Below, in pieces: positions 9,195 through 17,736 of a stretch of 64,000 bases of DNA. Positions within the stretch are counted from its first letter, which is position 1. Each line of letters begins with the position of its first letter. The stretch is from assembly GCA_016125215.1 (NCBI GenBank), contig WGMF01000012.1, forward strand, positions 101,109 to 165,108. The letters are read 5' to 3'. A program made the position numbers and the translations under genes. Origin of the DNA: Phycisphaera sp. (lineage in GTDB: Bacteria > Planctomycetota > Phycisphaerae > Phycisphaerales > Phycisphaeraceae). The notes below the pieces were generated by a model that searched no databases, was not told the origin of the DNA, and worked only from the letters and a program-made list of their open reading frames with translations.

Positions 9195-9298
9195 GGTAGG
9201 GTGGGCCAAGTCTGCGCGGCCCACCGATTCGGCATCCCATGCTCCACGAACTGCCCGACATGAAATGGTGGGCCTCGAAGACTCGGCACCACCCTACC
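9195..9298. repeat. Intergenic inverted-repeat element (GGTAGGGTGG ... CCACCCTACC)
   Basis: GGTAGGGTGG (9195-9204) and CCACCCTACC (9289-9298) form 10-bp perfect terminal inverted repeats around about 84 bases. A nested pair, GTGGGCC and GGCCCAC, lies at 9201-9224. It contains no ORF. The layout is that of a small non-coding palindromic element, also able to act as a transcript 3' structure. Confidence 0.65.
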
Positions 9299-9344
9299 GC
9301 ATCAATTCCATCTATTGAGATCGCTATCTTTCTTGGTATCCCGC

Positions 9345-10451
9345 ATGACTCCATTCAACGGACTGGGCATGAGCCTGGGCAAACTCTCACGTCTAAGCCA
9401 CGCACAGACGCGCTCGATCAGCGCGGAGAACCCGACCGGCACCAAGGGCGGCGGTGCCCAGGCCGAGCCCGGGCCCAGAAGCCCCGCGCGCGAACTAGGC
9501 AAGGGTTGGAAGTGTCGGCCATGCGTCACCGTTGAAGCGGGCAAGACCATCACACTGGCGGACATCCAAGGCCCCGGCGCGATCCAGAGTGTCTGGTGCT
9601 CCGGCTCGGTCGTCTCCCGCGACTTTATCCTGCGTGTGTATTGGGACGACCAATCGCACCCGAGCATCGAGACCCCCCTGCCCGACTTCTTCGCGGTCCC
9701 CTGGGCCTATGGCCGAGGTACAGCACAGGGATCGACACCCATCCCGATGGTGAACTCGATGCCCGTGGTCGTCGCGCCGAAATCCGGGCTCAACAGCTTC
9801 TGGGAGATGCCTTTCCGGGGACGCTGCCACGTCACGCTGGAGAATCTCCACCCGACCCAACACGGCGATTGCTTCTATCAAATCAACTACACCCTCACCG
9901 ACGTGCCCGATGAGTGCGCCTACTTCCACGCGCAGTTCCGACGGGTCAACCCCACACCGTTTGGCCAGGAATACGTGATCCTCGACAACGTGCGCGGCCG
10001 CGGGCACTACGTCGGCACGTCACTTGGCGTGGGCGTCCACAACACCGGCTGGTGGGGCGAGGGTGAAATCAAGTTCTTCCTCGACGGCGACGGCCGGCAC
10101 CCCACGATCTGCGGCACCGGCACCGAAGACTACTTCGGCGGGAGCTACAACTGGGATGTCCAGGGCCAATACGTGACTTACACGACACCCTTCCTCGGCA
10201 TGCACCAGGTCCTCAAGCCCGACGGGCTTTACCAGTCGCAACACCGCCACGCGATGTACCGCTGGCACGTCATGGACCCGGTCCGATTCGAGAAGGACCT
10301 GCGCGTCCACATCCAGATGCTCGGCTGGCGCAGCGAGGGACGTTACCTCCCCGGCATGCACGATGTCAGCTCCGTCGCATACTGGTATCAGACGCTCCCG
10401 AGCGAAAAATTCCCACCCCTGCCCGACCGCAACGGTCTTGAAGTGATCTGA
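9345..10451 (+). CDS. DUF2961 (GH172 family) protein
   Basis: The 368-residue protein belongs to DUF2961, now recognised as glycoside hydrolase family 172, which acts on fructofuranosides or arabinofuranosides. Its start, LGKLSRLSHAQTRSISAENP then TGTKGGG, is characteristic. GTGTEDYFGGSYNWD at about residues 258-272 holds the conserved acidic residue of the active-site loop. There is no signal peptide. I chose the ATG at 9345; the ATG at 9369 is possible. It is convergent with flagellin and shares the palindromic terminator at 10465-10490. Family membership is confident; the substrate is not shown by the sequence. Confidence 0.85.
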   Translation: MTPFNGLGMSLGKLSRLSHAQTRSISAENPTGTKGGGAQAEPGPRSPARELGKGWKCRPCVTVEAGKTITLADIQGPGAIQSVWCSGSVVSRDFILRVYWDDQSHPSIETPLPDFFAVPWAYGRGTAQGSTPIPMVNSMPVVVAPKSGLNSFWEMPFRGRCHVTLENLHPTQHGDCFYQINYTLTDVPDECAYFHAQFRRVNPTPFGQEYVILDNVRGRGHYVGTSLGVGVHNTGWWGEGEIKFFLDGDGRHPTICGTGTEDYFGGSYNWDVQGQYVTYTTPFLGMHQVLKPDGLYQSQHRHAMYRWHVMDPVRFEKDLRVHIQMLGWRSEGRYLPGMHDVSSVAYWYQTLPSEKFPPLPDRNGLEVI

Positions 10452-10457
10452 CGCGAA

Positions 10458-10490
10458 ATAAAAAAGCCGAGGCATGGCCATGCCTCGGCT
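10458..10490 (-). terminator. Strong terminator after flagellin
   Basis: AGCCGAGGCATGG (10465-10477) and CCATGCCTCGGCT (10478-10490) form a perfect 26-bp palindrome. On the minus strand it is followed by a run of T residues (the A-run at 10458-10465). This is a classic Rho-independent terminator for fliC. On the plus strand the hairpin also follows the DUF2961 gene but without a T-run. Confidence 0.9.
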
Positions 10491-10518
10491 GTAATCACAA
10501 TTGATTAGTCACGCCCGC

Positions 10519-11976
10519 TTACTGCAGCAGTCTCAGGACAGACTGCGCGGTGCTGTTGGCGATGGCCAGCGTCGAGGTGCCGGCGTTGACGAGGACCTGG
10601 TTACGCGAGAGTCTTGCGGTCTCGGAGGCAAAATCGGTGTCACGGATCTGGCTCTCGCTGGCGGTGAGGTTCTCCAGGGCGATCTGCGACGACCGCGCCG
10701 CGGTCTGGAGCGTGTTGCGCTCGAAGGCCCCGAGGCGTCCACGGAGCACCGCGATCTGGTCGATGGCCTTTTCGATGATGTCGCCGGCTTCCTTCTGTTT
10801 GCCAGCCACAAGGCTGTTGGCTCCGCCGGTGGTCACGGACGTGAGGAAACCCAGTTCCTCCGAACCCAGGTGGCTGGCGGCGACGGACTGCACACCGAAG
10901 CCGACCTGCTGCGCCGAGTTCACACTCGGTCCGATCTGGTAATTCGCCCCGCCGCCGGTGACGGTGAAGGTGTGCGTGGTCAGCGTCTGCGCAGCCGAGG
11001 TGGAGAGCTTGAGTTCGATGTTGAGCGTGGTGCTGCGGAGGGTGAGGTCGGTGCCGCTGCCCAGCGCGAGCGATCCGTTGATGAGGGCCAGCACGTCTTC
11101 ACCGGTATCCCGGCTGGTGTTGCCCGCGGCGTTCTGTGCGAGCGTGGTGCGGAAGAAATCGCCGCCCGAGAGCTTGCGGACACTCACAAAAGCGTCCGAG
11201 CCGTACTCCGTGCTGGTGATAATCAGGCCCGACGTCTGGTCCGAGGCGTTGACGAGCGAGGCCGACACGCCGGTGGCGTCCTTGACGCGGTTGATGGAGG
11301 CCACGACGGACGAAAGCGTCTGGCCGCTGGTGAACTGGAGCACCTCGACGCCGGTCTTCCCGGTGACTTCGAGGGTCATGCTCGAGACAAACGTGCCCGA
11401 GCCGGCGTTGCCCGAGACGTAGAGCCCGGCGGTCTCGGCGGAGTTGAGCACCTCGACACTGACGGGGATGGTGCTCGCGGTGCCGAAGTTGGCACCGAAG
11501 ATCTTGACATCCTGTAAGTTGGTCGAGTTGACGCCGCTGGTGATGTAGTCGAGCGAGCCGTTGAGCAGCTTGAGGCCCGCGAAGCTCGTGGTGTTGCTGA
11601 TGCGTGTGATCGATTCGATGGCCGAGTCGATCTGCAACTGGTTGGCCTCGATCTCTTCCTTGGAGAAGGCGCCGGTGTTGGCGGCCTCGACGGTCAGGCC
11701 CCGCAGGTCGGTCAGCAGCGAGGCAATCTCCTGCAGCGCCGCCTCGGCGGTGGCGATGACGTTCGAGGCGCGTTCGGCGTTGTTGATCGCCTGCGACACG
11801 CCGGAGATCTCGCTCCGCAACCGTTCGGAGACGATCAGCCCGGAGGGGTTGTCCGCTCCACGGTTGATCTGAAGCCCGGTGCTCAGGCGTTCCAGACTGG
11901 TCTGGAGACTGGCGTTGGACTTCTGAAGGTTGTGCTGGGCGATGAGTGAGGAAACGTTGGTGTTGATTCTTGTCAT
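10519..11976 (-). CDS. fliC: Flagellin
   Basis: This 485-residue protein is the filament subunit. The conserved N-terminal D0/D1 helices (residues 1-140, TRINTNVSSLIAQHNLQKSN, LSTGLQINRGADNPSGL) and C-terminal D1/D0 helices (about 395-485, ending STAQSVLRLLQ) are intact. The central region contains a flagellin-IN-like unit near residues 205-265 and a variable surface domain. It is the last gene of flagellar block 1 and lies just downstream of fliW and csrA. A hairpin in the leader places its Shine-Dalgarno in a loop (11977-11996), which suggests CsrA control. No second flagellin is seen in the window. Confidence 0.97.
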   Translation of the reverse strand: MTRINTNVSSLIAQHNLQKSNASLQTSLERLSTGLQINRGADNPSGLIVSERLRSEISGVSQAINNAERASNVIATAEAALQEIASLLTDLRGLTVEAANTGAFSKEEIEANQLQIDSAIESITRISNTTSFAGLKLLNGSLDYITSGVNSTNLQDVKIFGANFGTASTIPVSVEVLNSAETAGLYVSGNAGSGTFVSSMTLEVTGKTGVEVLQFTSGQTLSSVVASINRVKDATGVSASLVNASDQTSGLIITSTEYGSDAFVSVRKLSGGDFFRTTLAQNAAGNTSRDTGEDVLALINGSLALGSGTDLTLRSTTLNIELKLSTSAAQTLTTHTFTVTGGGANYQIGPSVNSAQQVGFGVQSVAASHLGSEELGFLTSVTTGGANSLVAGKQKEAGDIIEKAIDQIAVLRGRLGAFERNTLQTAARSSQIALENLTASESQIRDTDFASETARLSRNQVLVNAGTSTLAIANSTAQSVLRLLQ

Positions 11977-11996
11977 GACAATCCTCCTTGATTGTC
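11977..11996 (-). promoter_or_regulatory. Flagellin leader hairpin with SD in the loop (putative CsrA site)
   Basis: On the minus-strand RNA, GACAATC pairs perfectly with GATTGTC (7 bp), and the loop is AAGGAG, the Shine-Dalgarno of fliC. The hairpin ends directly before the ATG at 11976. CsrA prefers GGA in a hairpin loop, and in Bacillus hag the SD is such a site. Further GGA motifs (CAGGAC, CGGACGG, CAGGAC) lie 20-45 bases upstream. Confidence 0.75.
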
Positions 11997-12106
11997 GAAG
12001 CGGTTGGTCCTGACCGTCCGTCTGTCCTGAACGTATGCTCGGTCAGCGTGCTGGGGGTTGCGTGGGTGAATGGTGGATGGCCTCGTGTCTGGGAGTACGG
12101 ACCCTT

Positions 12107-12370
12107 TTATAGTTTCGCCGTCCTGATCGGCCGGGGAGATTCGCGTCGGCGCAGCTCGTGGTTGGCTGCGTCGAGGTCGTCGATCTCCACACGGCTGGCC
12201 TCGGCGTTTTCTTTCTGGATCGCTTCATAAACCTCTTTCCGGTGGACCTTCACTTCGCGCGGGGCCTTGATGCCCAGCCTGACCTTGTCCCCCCTCACGT
12301 CCACGACCGTGATCTCGATCTCGTCGCCGATCATGATCGTCTCATCTCGCTGTCTGCTCAGTACCAGCAT
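12107..12370 (-). CDS. csrA: Carbon storage/translation regulator CsrA
   Basis: This 87-residue protein is an RNA-binding translational regulator. MLVLSRQRDETIMIGDEIEI and LGIKAPREVKVHRKEVYEAI are the signature strands, with the critical basic residues of beta 1 (Arg6) and beta 5 (the RxVxVHR stretch). It is about 20 residues longer than enteric CsrA because of a charged C-terminal tail. That is usual for FliW-regulated versions, where FliW contacts the C-terminal part. It lies between fliW and fliC; its own leader has GGAAGGAG nine bases before the ATG. Flagellin mRNA is the likely target, with FliW as antagonist. Confidence 0.96.
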   Translation of the reverse strand: MLVLSRQRDETIMIGDEIEITVVDVRGDKVRLGIKAPREVKVHRKEVYEAIQKENAEASRVEIDDLDAANHELRRRESPRPIRTAKL

Positions 12371-12467
12371 GAATCAGGACTCCTTCCCGTCATCGCCCCC
12401 CCCACCGACCCCGGTCGCACTCACATCCGCCGACCGCACATCCGTGTGCGGCAGGCCCGGCCGCGCC

Positions 12468-12914
12468 TCACGCCGAGGCCGCGGTGACGCCGCTGCCGAT
12501 CTCGATCAGCGGCACGCGCGTCGTGAACCTGCGATCCGAAAGCACCAGTTGCTCGCCGACCTTGTTCTCCACGTGGATCACGAGCGGCCCCTGGAGGTTG
12601 CCCGTGAGCAGGCTGCCGCGCTTGTTGACGATGACAAACACCTGCGCGTCGTCGATCGACTTCATCCCCAGGTCCTGCATCTGTTCGAGCTTGAGCGGGA
12701 CGCGGTAGGTCGGGACGAAGAGGCTCGGGTCGGTGACGATGAAAGCCAGGTCGGCTTCGTCGACGGACTGCATCCACCAGAAGTAGGTGTCGCGTCCGGG
12801 TTCGATCAGCGCGTAGCGTTTGTAGTCGGGGAAACCGAGCAGGCCCTTGGGGAAGGTGATGATCCTGCTCTTGTCGATGTCGACCTGTCCGAAGCGTGTG
12901 GTGTTGACCAACAT
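12468..12914 (-). CDS. fliW: Flagellar assembly factor FliW
   Basis: The 148-residue product matches FliW: ITFPKGLLGFPDYKRYALIE near residue 20, and later DAQVFVIVNKRG and NLQGPLVIHVENKVGEQLVL. FliW binds CsrA and relieves repression of flagellin translation; free cytoplasmic flagellin in turn titrates FliW. The neighbours csrA and fliC are exactly its known partners. The ATG at 12914 has GAGGA seven bases upstream. A hairpin with AGGAA in its loop (12966-12982) lies in the leader and could make fliW itself a CsrA target. Confidence 0.96.
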   Translation of the reverse strand: MLVNTTRFGQVDIDKSRIITFPKGLLGFPDYKRYALIEPGRDTYFWWMQSVDEADLAFIVTDPSLFVPTYRVPLKLEQMQDLGMKSIDDAQVFVIVNKRGSLLTGNLQGPLVIHVENKVGEQLVLSDRRFTTRVPLIEIGSGVTAASA

Positions 12915-12965
12915 GATTCAATCCTCGTGGCCGACCATCCTGGTTCATCCCGCTTGTTGCGGGCC

Positions 12966-12982
12966 GACGGCTTCCTGCCGTC
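12966..12982 (-). promoter_or_regulatory. GGA-loop hairpin in the fliW leader
   Basis: On the minus-strand RNA, GACGGC pairs with GCCGTC around the loop AGGAA. A GGA in a hairpin loop is the known CsrA preference. It is about 50 bases upstream of fliW, in the flgL-fliW gap, next to a second hairpin (CCCGC, loop, GCGGG). Confidence 0.45.
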
Positions 12983-13032
12983 TGTTATCACGCGTCACGG
13001 TCGGCCGTCCCGTGCCGCGCATCTCTTGCGCC

Positions 13033-15009
13033 CTAGCGCAGAAAATCCAACAGGTTCAACTGCTGGGCCTGTGCCCCGAGCGTGAGGCTGGCCTGCAGTT
13101 GTTGCTGCAACTGCCCGAACCGCGTGATGGCCTCGGTCAGGTCCGTGTCCCGCAGGTCGGAGAGCAGCGATTTTTCGGAAAGCCCCAAGTCTTGTGACCT
13201 TTGCTGTTGTTGAGTGACCCTTTGTGCCCTGACGCCGACGCCCGCTCGTACTCTTGCGATCTCGTTGATACTCCGTTCAATCCCATCTCCAGCAAAGGTG
13301 ATGCCACGCGAGTCGTCCGAGAGCAGCGCGTCACGCAAAGCAATCAAATGTGTGAACAATCCGTCGGATCGCACCGTGGCGTTGTCCGTTCCGGTGAGGG
13401 AAGTGCCCGTCCCGGCATTGGAATAGATGCCCAGGTCCGTCGCCGTCAGGCTCTGGCCGAGCTGCATCACACGGAAATCACTCGCACCCGCTGTGTTGTC
13501 CTCGAAATACAGCCCGTTGCCGTCAGCCTTGAACCCCACGTTGAACGGCTGCGCACTTCCGGGGGCGCCAACATTGCCGATGCCCAGCGCACTTTCTGCG
13601 CTGGCGGTGATGGCGTCGATGACCTGCTGCACGGTGGTGAGGTTGTCGATGTTCACGTCAAAGGTCGTGCCGTCGTGGAGCTGGATGCGAAAGTCGTCTT
13701 CGCCCTGTACGTTGTGGACGCCCAGGCCGTTGTTGAAATCGCTCAGGAGCGTGTCGCCGCTGAGTGAACGCAGGCCCAGGTCGGTCGCGGTCGTGCCGCC
13801 GGCGTTCTCACCGATCGACAGCGCCACGCCGCTGACTTCGCTGACCAGGTTGAGCCCGGTGCCGTCGCTGTTGACATCGAGGCGCATCCCCATGTTCAGC
13901 GCGGTGAGGATGTTGGCCATGTCCTGCACGGTCGTGGCGGAGGAGAAATCCGCGACCTTGCTGATCGAGCCTTGCGTGATCTTGATCCCGCTGGTCAGGT
14001 CGACCGATGCGCCCAGGTCGGAGAGCCTGGTGTTCATCGTCAGGCGCACGCCCACGTCGCCGCCCGCCACCGAGGTGGACGCGGCGCTGAGCACCAGGCC
14101 CAGGTCCGACGCGGTGTAGCTGCCGAGGCTGAAGTTGTCGATCGCCACGGTGTGGCCGGCGTTTGCGGTCAGTGTGAAGCCGTCTCCGCCCACCGAGACC
14201 GCCCCGGCGGTGGGGTCGACGCCGTTGATCGCGTCGTTGATGCGTGTGGCCACGTCGCCGAGTGTGTCAGCCGTGGTCAGGTCGACGCTCACGACATTGC
14301 CGTCCACGGTGAGCTTGACCGCGCCGTTGCGGAAGCCCTCGCCCAGGGCGCCGTCGATGTCGTGGAGGTTGACAGCATTGGTCGCCTGCGGGTCGAGGTC
14401 GACGGTGCCCTTGACGCGTGTGGTGTTGGCGCCGAAGGCCTCGACGCCGTTGGCGTTGACTGCCAGAGGCTCGCGCAGGCCGACGAGGGCCGTGAGGTTC
14501 TGTGTGCCACCGGTGTATCGTATGCCGCCGAGGAAATCCTCGAAGACCGTGCCGCCGACGCCCGCGCTCTTGTTGCCGCCGAAGATCGAGACGCCCGCGT
14601 GCTGTCGGTTGCCGGTGTCGATCAGGCCCTTGATGATCCCGTCGATGACCGCGGCCTCGCTCCTGCGGGTGTCGCTGTTGGAGCCGATGCCCACCTGGCT
14701 CGACGCGATGGACTTGGCTTCGAGCAGCGCGTCACTGACACTCTGTAAGGCCTGGTCGGTGTTGTCGAGGATGCCCGAGGCGTTCTGGAGGTTCTGTTCG
14801 TGCTGGGTGCGGGCTTCGAGCTGGCGCTGGAGCAGGAGGATCGCCGGCGCGGTGGAGGGCGAGTCCGAAGGGGTGCCGACGCGCACGCCGGTCTGGGTCT
14901 GGACCTGCTTCTGGAGCAGTTCCAACTGCGTCTTTCGCAGCGAATTGAGCAGGGAATCCGACGAGAGCAGCAGCGTCGGCCGCGTCACGTTGAATCCTGA
15001 GATCGTCAT
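13033..15009 (-). CDS. flgL: Flagellar hook-filament junction protein FlgL (long form)
   Basis: FlgL links hook-associated FlgK to the filament. The N-terminal flagellin-like helices (SLLNSLRKTQLELLQKQVQT, VGTPSDSPS) and the C-terminal helix (RFGQLQQQLQASLTLGAQ ending LLDFLR) are conserved. At 658 residues it is about twice the enteric length. The middle contains several flagellin-IN-like repeats, for example VDLTTADTLGDVATRINDAI, TTVQDMANILTALN and NIDNLTTVQQVIDAITAS, each a beta hairpin followed by a short helix. It is 56 bases downstream of flgK. Alternative identification as a second flagellin is less likely given the position and termini. Confidence 0.93.
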   Translation of the reverse strand: MTISGFNVTRPTLLLSSDSLLNSLRKTQLELLQKQVQTQTGVRVGTPSDSPSTAPAILLLQRQLEARTQHEQNLQNASGILDNTDQALQSVSDALLEAKSIASSQVGIGSNSDTRRSEAAVIDGIIKGLIDTGNRQHAGVSIFGGNKSAGVGGTVFEDFLGGIRYTGGTQNLTALVGLREPLAVNANGVEAFGANTTRVKGTVDLDPQATNAVNLHDIDGALGEGFRNGAVKLTVDGNVVSVDLTTADTLGDVATRINDAINGVDPTAGAVSVGGDGFTLTANAGHTVAIDNFSLGSYTASDLGLVLSAASTSVAGGDVGVRLTMNTRLSDLGASVDLTSGIKITQGSISKVADFSSATTVQDMANILTALNMGMRLDVNSDGTGLNLVSEVSGVALSIGENAGGTTATDLGLRSLSGDTLLSDFNNGLGVHNVQGEDDFRIQLHDGTTFDVNIDNLTTVQQVIDAITASAESALGIGNVGAPGSAQPFNVGFKADGNGLYFEDNTAGASDFRVMQLGQSLTATDLGIYSNAGTGTSLTGTDNATVRSDGLFTHLIALRDALLSDDSRGITFAGDGIERSINEIARVRAGVGVRAQRVTQQQQRSQDLGLSEKSLLSDLRDTDLTEAITRFGQLQQQLQASLTLGAQAQQLNLLDFLR

Positions 15010-15065
15010 GGTTCAACCGTCCGTTGGGGTTCACATATCCGTCCGACACAACCCGCCCGCGTGGG

Positions 15066-16778
15066 TCAGATCAGGTCCAGCACCGTCTGATAGAGTTCGT
15101 TGACCACCTGCAAAAACCGCGCGGAGCCCTGGTAGGCCCGCTGGAAAGCCAGAAGATTGATCGATTCCTCGTCCGTGTTGACGCCGCTGATCGACTGCTG
15201 CTGCGCTTCGAGGTTCTGTCTCACGACGCCGTCGGACGTGACCCGGCTGTTGGCCTGACCGAGGCGGACCGCGTAGTCCGTCACGTGCGATTGCCAGAGC
15301 TCCGTGATCGACTTGCCGCCGAGCGATGCCAGAGGCTGGTCGCGCAGGCCCGCCAGCGCCAAGGCGCCGTCGTTGCCCTGGAGGTTGTGTCCCCGCGCCG
15401 CGGCGAGATAGTTCGGGTTGCCCAGCAGCGTGCCGCTGACGCCGATGTCCTGCGCGTTGGTGCCACTGAAAAACGTGTTGACCCCCAGCGCCGCGAGCAC
15501 GCCGGAGGTGTCGTCACTGAACGTCAGGCCCACCGCGCTCGAGCCGGCGTCGATCTTCAATCGCCCGTCGCTGGTGATCGAGGCGCTGACATTGGCAATC
15601 CCGTTAAGGTCCGCGACGAGACTCGTCAGTGACGTATCACTCCCGGGGTTGATGCCGTCGAGGTCGATGTTGACCGTCGAGGTGGTGCTCAGGCCTGTGG
15701 CCTTGTCTGTGACGGTGATCTTGAACGACCCGTGCGTAGGCACGAAGTCCAGACCCGTGGCCGAATCGTTGAGCGCGACCGAGGTGTCCTTGACACGGTA
15801 GCCGCCGGTGACGCTGTCGAAACCGATCAGCCCCTGGCCCTGGCTGTGGGCCTTGTTGAACTCGTAGATCAGGTTGCCAGCAAAGTTGTCGATATCGTCG
15901 ATCGCGCCCTTGATGTGCTCGTTGCGTGCGGCGACCAGGGCGCCGATCTGCCCCTTGCTCGTGTCCACCACGCTGCCGTCGGCCTTGAGCACCAGCGCCA
16001 GGTCGAGCGTGCCGTCACTGTTGGCGGTCTTGCGGACCTCCAACCCGCGCGACTGGCTGTTGAGAATGATCGGCAGCGACCCGACAAAGACATCCAGCGC
16101 GCCGCTGGCCTGTTCATTGACCGAGATGTCAAGGTATTCCGAGAGCTGCGAGAGCAATTGGTCACGCTGGTCACGCAGGCCGCCGGACCCGCTGCCCCCG
16201 CTTGTGCTGGCGGTGACGATCTGGGCGTTGAGGGCTTCGATCTGCGAGAGCAGGTCGTTGGCCGACACGGCCGCGGCGTCGATCGCCTGGTCCGTCTGGT
16301 TGCGCAGGTCGACAAACCCCGAGCGCAGCTCCTGCACATAGTCCGTGACCCTTGTCGCCTGCTGCACGACGAGCGAACGCAACGAGAGGTCCTGCGGGTT
16401 GTTGGCCAGTTCGCTCAGCGAATTGAAAAAGTCGCTCAGGCGCGAAGATAGATCGGTGTCACTTAGCTCGTTTTCAAGCGCCTCGATCTGGCTGAGGATG
16501 TCGGAGGAGACCTGCGACCCGGACTGGTTGGAGATCGCGCCGCGCAGCCGACCCTCGAGCGCCGCGTCGATCTGCCTCGAGATATCCGCCACCTGGACGC
16601 CGCGCCCGACGAAGATGCCCTGCTGGATCTCCTGGTTGTTGATGGGGGTCAGGTGGACGACCTGGCGGTGGTAGCCGCGCGTCGCGGCGTTGGCCAGGTT
16701 GTTGCCCGTGACCTCGACGCCGACCTGCGATGCGAGCAGGCCCGACTTGCCGATCTGGAGTGCCGATCCGAGTCCCAT
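15066..16778 (-). CDS. flgK: Flagellar hook-associated protein FlgK
   Basis: The 570-residue protein is the first hook-filament junction protein. The rod/hook-family N-terminus is clear (ALQIGKSGLLASQVGVEVTG, NNLANAATRGYHRQ), as is the C-terminal helix (EESINLLAFQRAYQGSARFL). The middle carries SGSGGLRDQRDQLLSQLSEY, a FlgK hallmark, and a flagellin-IN-like unit near residues 330-400. It lies between its chaperone gene flgN and flgL, as expected for this export module. No anomaly is seen. Confidence 0.96.
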   Translation of the reverse strand: MGLGSALQIGKSGLLASQVGVEVTGNNLANAATRGYHRQVVHLTPINNQEIQQGIFVGRGVQVADISRQIDAALEGRLRGAISNQSGSQVSSDILSQIEALENELSDTDLSSRLSDFFNSLSELANNPQDLSLRSLVVQQATRVTDYVQELRSGFVDLRNQTDQAIDAAAVSANDLLSQIEALNAQIVTASTSGGSGSGGLRDQRDQLLSQLSEYLDISVNEQASGALDVFVGSLPIILNSQSRGLEVRKTANSDGTLDLALVLKADGSVVDTSKGQIGALVAARNEHIKGAIDDIDNFAGNLIYEFNKAHSQGQGLIGFDSVTGGYRVKDTSVALNDSATGLDFVPTHGSFKITVTDKATGLSTTSTVNIDLDGINPGSDTSLTSLVADLNGIANVSASITSDGRLKIDAGSSAVGLTFSDDTSGVLAALGVNTFFSGTNAQDIGVSGTLLGNPNYLAAARGHNLQGNDGALALAGLRDQPLASLGGKSITELWQSHVTDYAVRLGQANSRVTSDGVVRQNLEAQQQSISGVNTDEESINLLAFQRAYQGSARFLQVVNELYQTVLDLI

Positions 16779-16820
16779 GGTTCACCTGCCCCTGCGGGCG
16801 TTGCGTTGCGTGCTTCGTCC

Positions 16821-17324
16821 TCAAGCGGTGGTGCTGAACGTGCTGACCGCCACGGCGGCGCGCGGCCGGTTGCCCTTTTGGCTGTAGGTCGCCACACCCG
16901 TTACCGCGCCGCCGACGGTCTGGATCAGTCCTGACATGTGATTAGATAACGCCTGGGCGGACTGCCTGGCGACGCCGGCTTTCTGGCGGACCTCTTCCAT
17001 CTTCGACCGAAGCATCTCGCGCAGGACGAGGAGCCTGCCGCGGGCCGGCTCGCACATGGCCTGGGCCAGTTCGCCCATGCGCATCGGCTCGGTTGCGCCG
17101 GGCTTGACCATCAGCGTCAGCGCCGCCACGAGTTCCAGGCGTTCGTTTTCCAGCGTGGTGAGCCGTTTGAGCTGCTGGTTCTCCAAAGCCGAGCACGCCA
17201 CGACCCTGCGGTGGTCGGACCGGCGCATCGCGTCGAGCTTTTCAGCCACAAGCTCACCAAGCCGCTCGTTGGCGGTGAGTTGCTCGCGGAGGACCGCTTC
17301 GAGTTGGGAGAGCGTCTTATCCAT
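16821..17324 (-). CDS. flgN: FlgN-family export chaperone
   Basis: The 167-residue, largely helical protein resembles FlgN, the cytosolic chaperone that delivers FlgK and FlgL to the export gate: LSQLEAVLREQLTANERLGE near the start and LENERLELVAALTLMV mid-way. It overlaps flgJ by eight bases and is 42 bases before flgK, its expected client. Near its C-terminus the codons for LSNHMS are TTA, TCT, AAT, CAC, ATG, TCA, an AT-rich run unlike the rest of the gene. It coincides with the TAATCA-N2-TGTNA word at 16931-16945. Confidence 0.85.
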   Translation of the reverse strand: MDKTLSQLEAVLREQLTANERLGELVAEKLDAMRRSDHRRVVACSALENQQLKRLTTLENERLELVAALTLMVKPGATEPMRMGELAQAMCEPARGRLLVLREMLRSKMEEVRQKAGVARQSAQALSNHMSGLIQTVGGAVTGVATYSQKGNRPRAAVAVSTFSTTA

Positions 17325-17736
17325 GTCGGTCGATCTGCATGCCCATGAGCCTGGCCCTGCCCGTCAGACGTGCGCGGGCCTCTTTCATCTTCGAGTCGTA
17401 GATGTTCTTCACGATGCCGAAGCCCGATGCCTTCGTGATGCGGTCGGCGACCTCGGTGTCGAGCATCGAGTTGAAAGTGTCCTGCGCCATGCCGCCGCCG
17501 AAGAGGTCGCTCTTGAGCGGGTCCTTGCGCATCTGTTCGAGCATGGGGCGGATGAAGGTTGAAGAGACGAGCTTTTCCGCGGCCTCCTGCACCTTGGGCG
17601 AGAGCTTTGCAAGCTGGGCCTCGATATCGAACGACGCCGGCCCAACCGTCGTGGTCAGGCCCTTGACGCGCGTGGCGCGGCCGTCGCGCACAGCGTCGCC
17701 TGCCAGTGTGTTCGAGATGTCAGCGACCGTGTTCAT
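17317..17736 (-). CDS. flgJ: Rod-binding protein, FlgJ N-terminal type
   Basis: The 139-residue protein corresponds to the rod-binding domain of FlgJ, which caps the growing rod: KLVSSTFIRPMLEQMRKDPL, FGGGMAQDTFNSMLDTEVAD and a C-terminal KASGFGIVKNIYDSK. The muramidase domain of the enteric protein is absent, as in many other bacteria. The ATG at 17736 overlaps the flgI stop by four bases, so translation is probably coupled. The longer open frame upstream is an antisense-like shadow of flgI and is discarded. Confidence 0.9.
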   Translation of the reverse strand: MNTVADISNTLAGDAVRDGRATRVKGLTTTVGPASFDIEAQLAKLSPKVQEAAEKLVSSTFIRPMLEQMRKDPLKSDLFGGGMAQDTFNSMLDTEVADRITKASGFGIVKNIYDSKMKEARARLTGRARLMGMQIDRHG

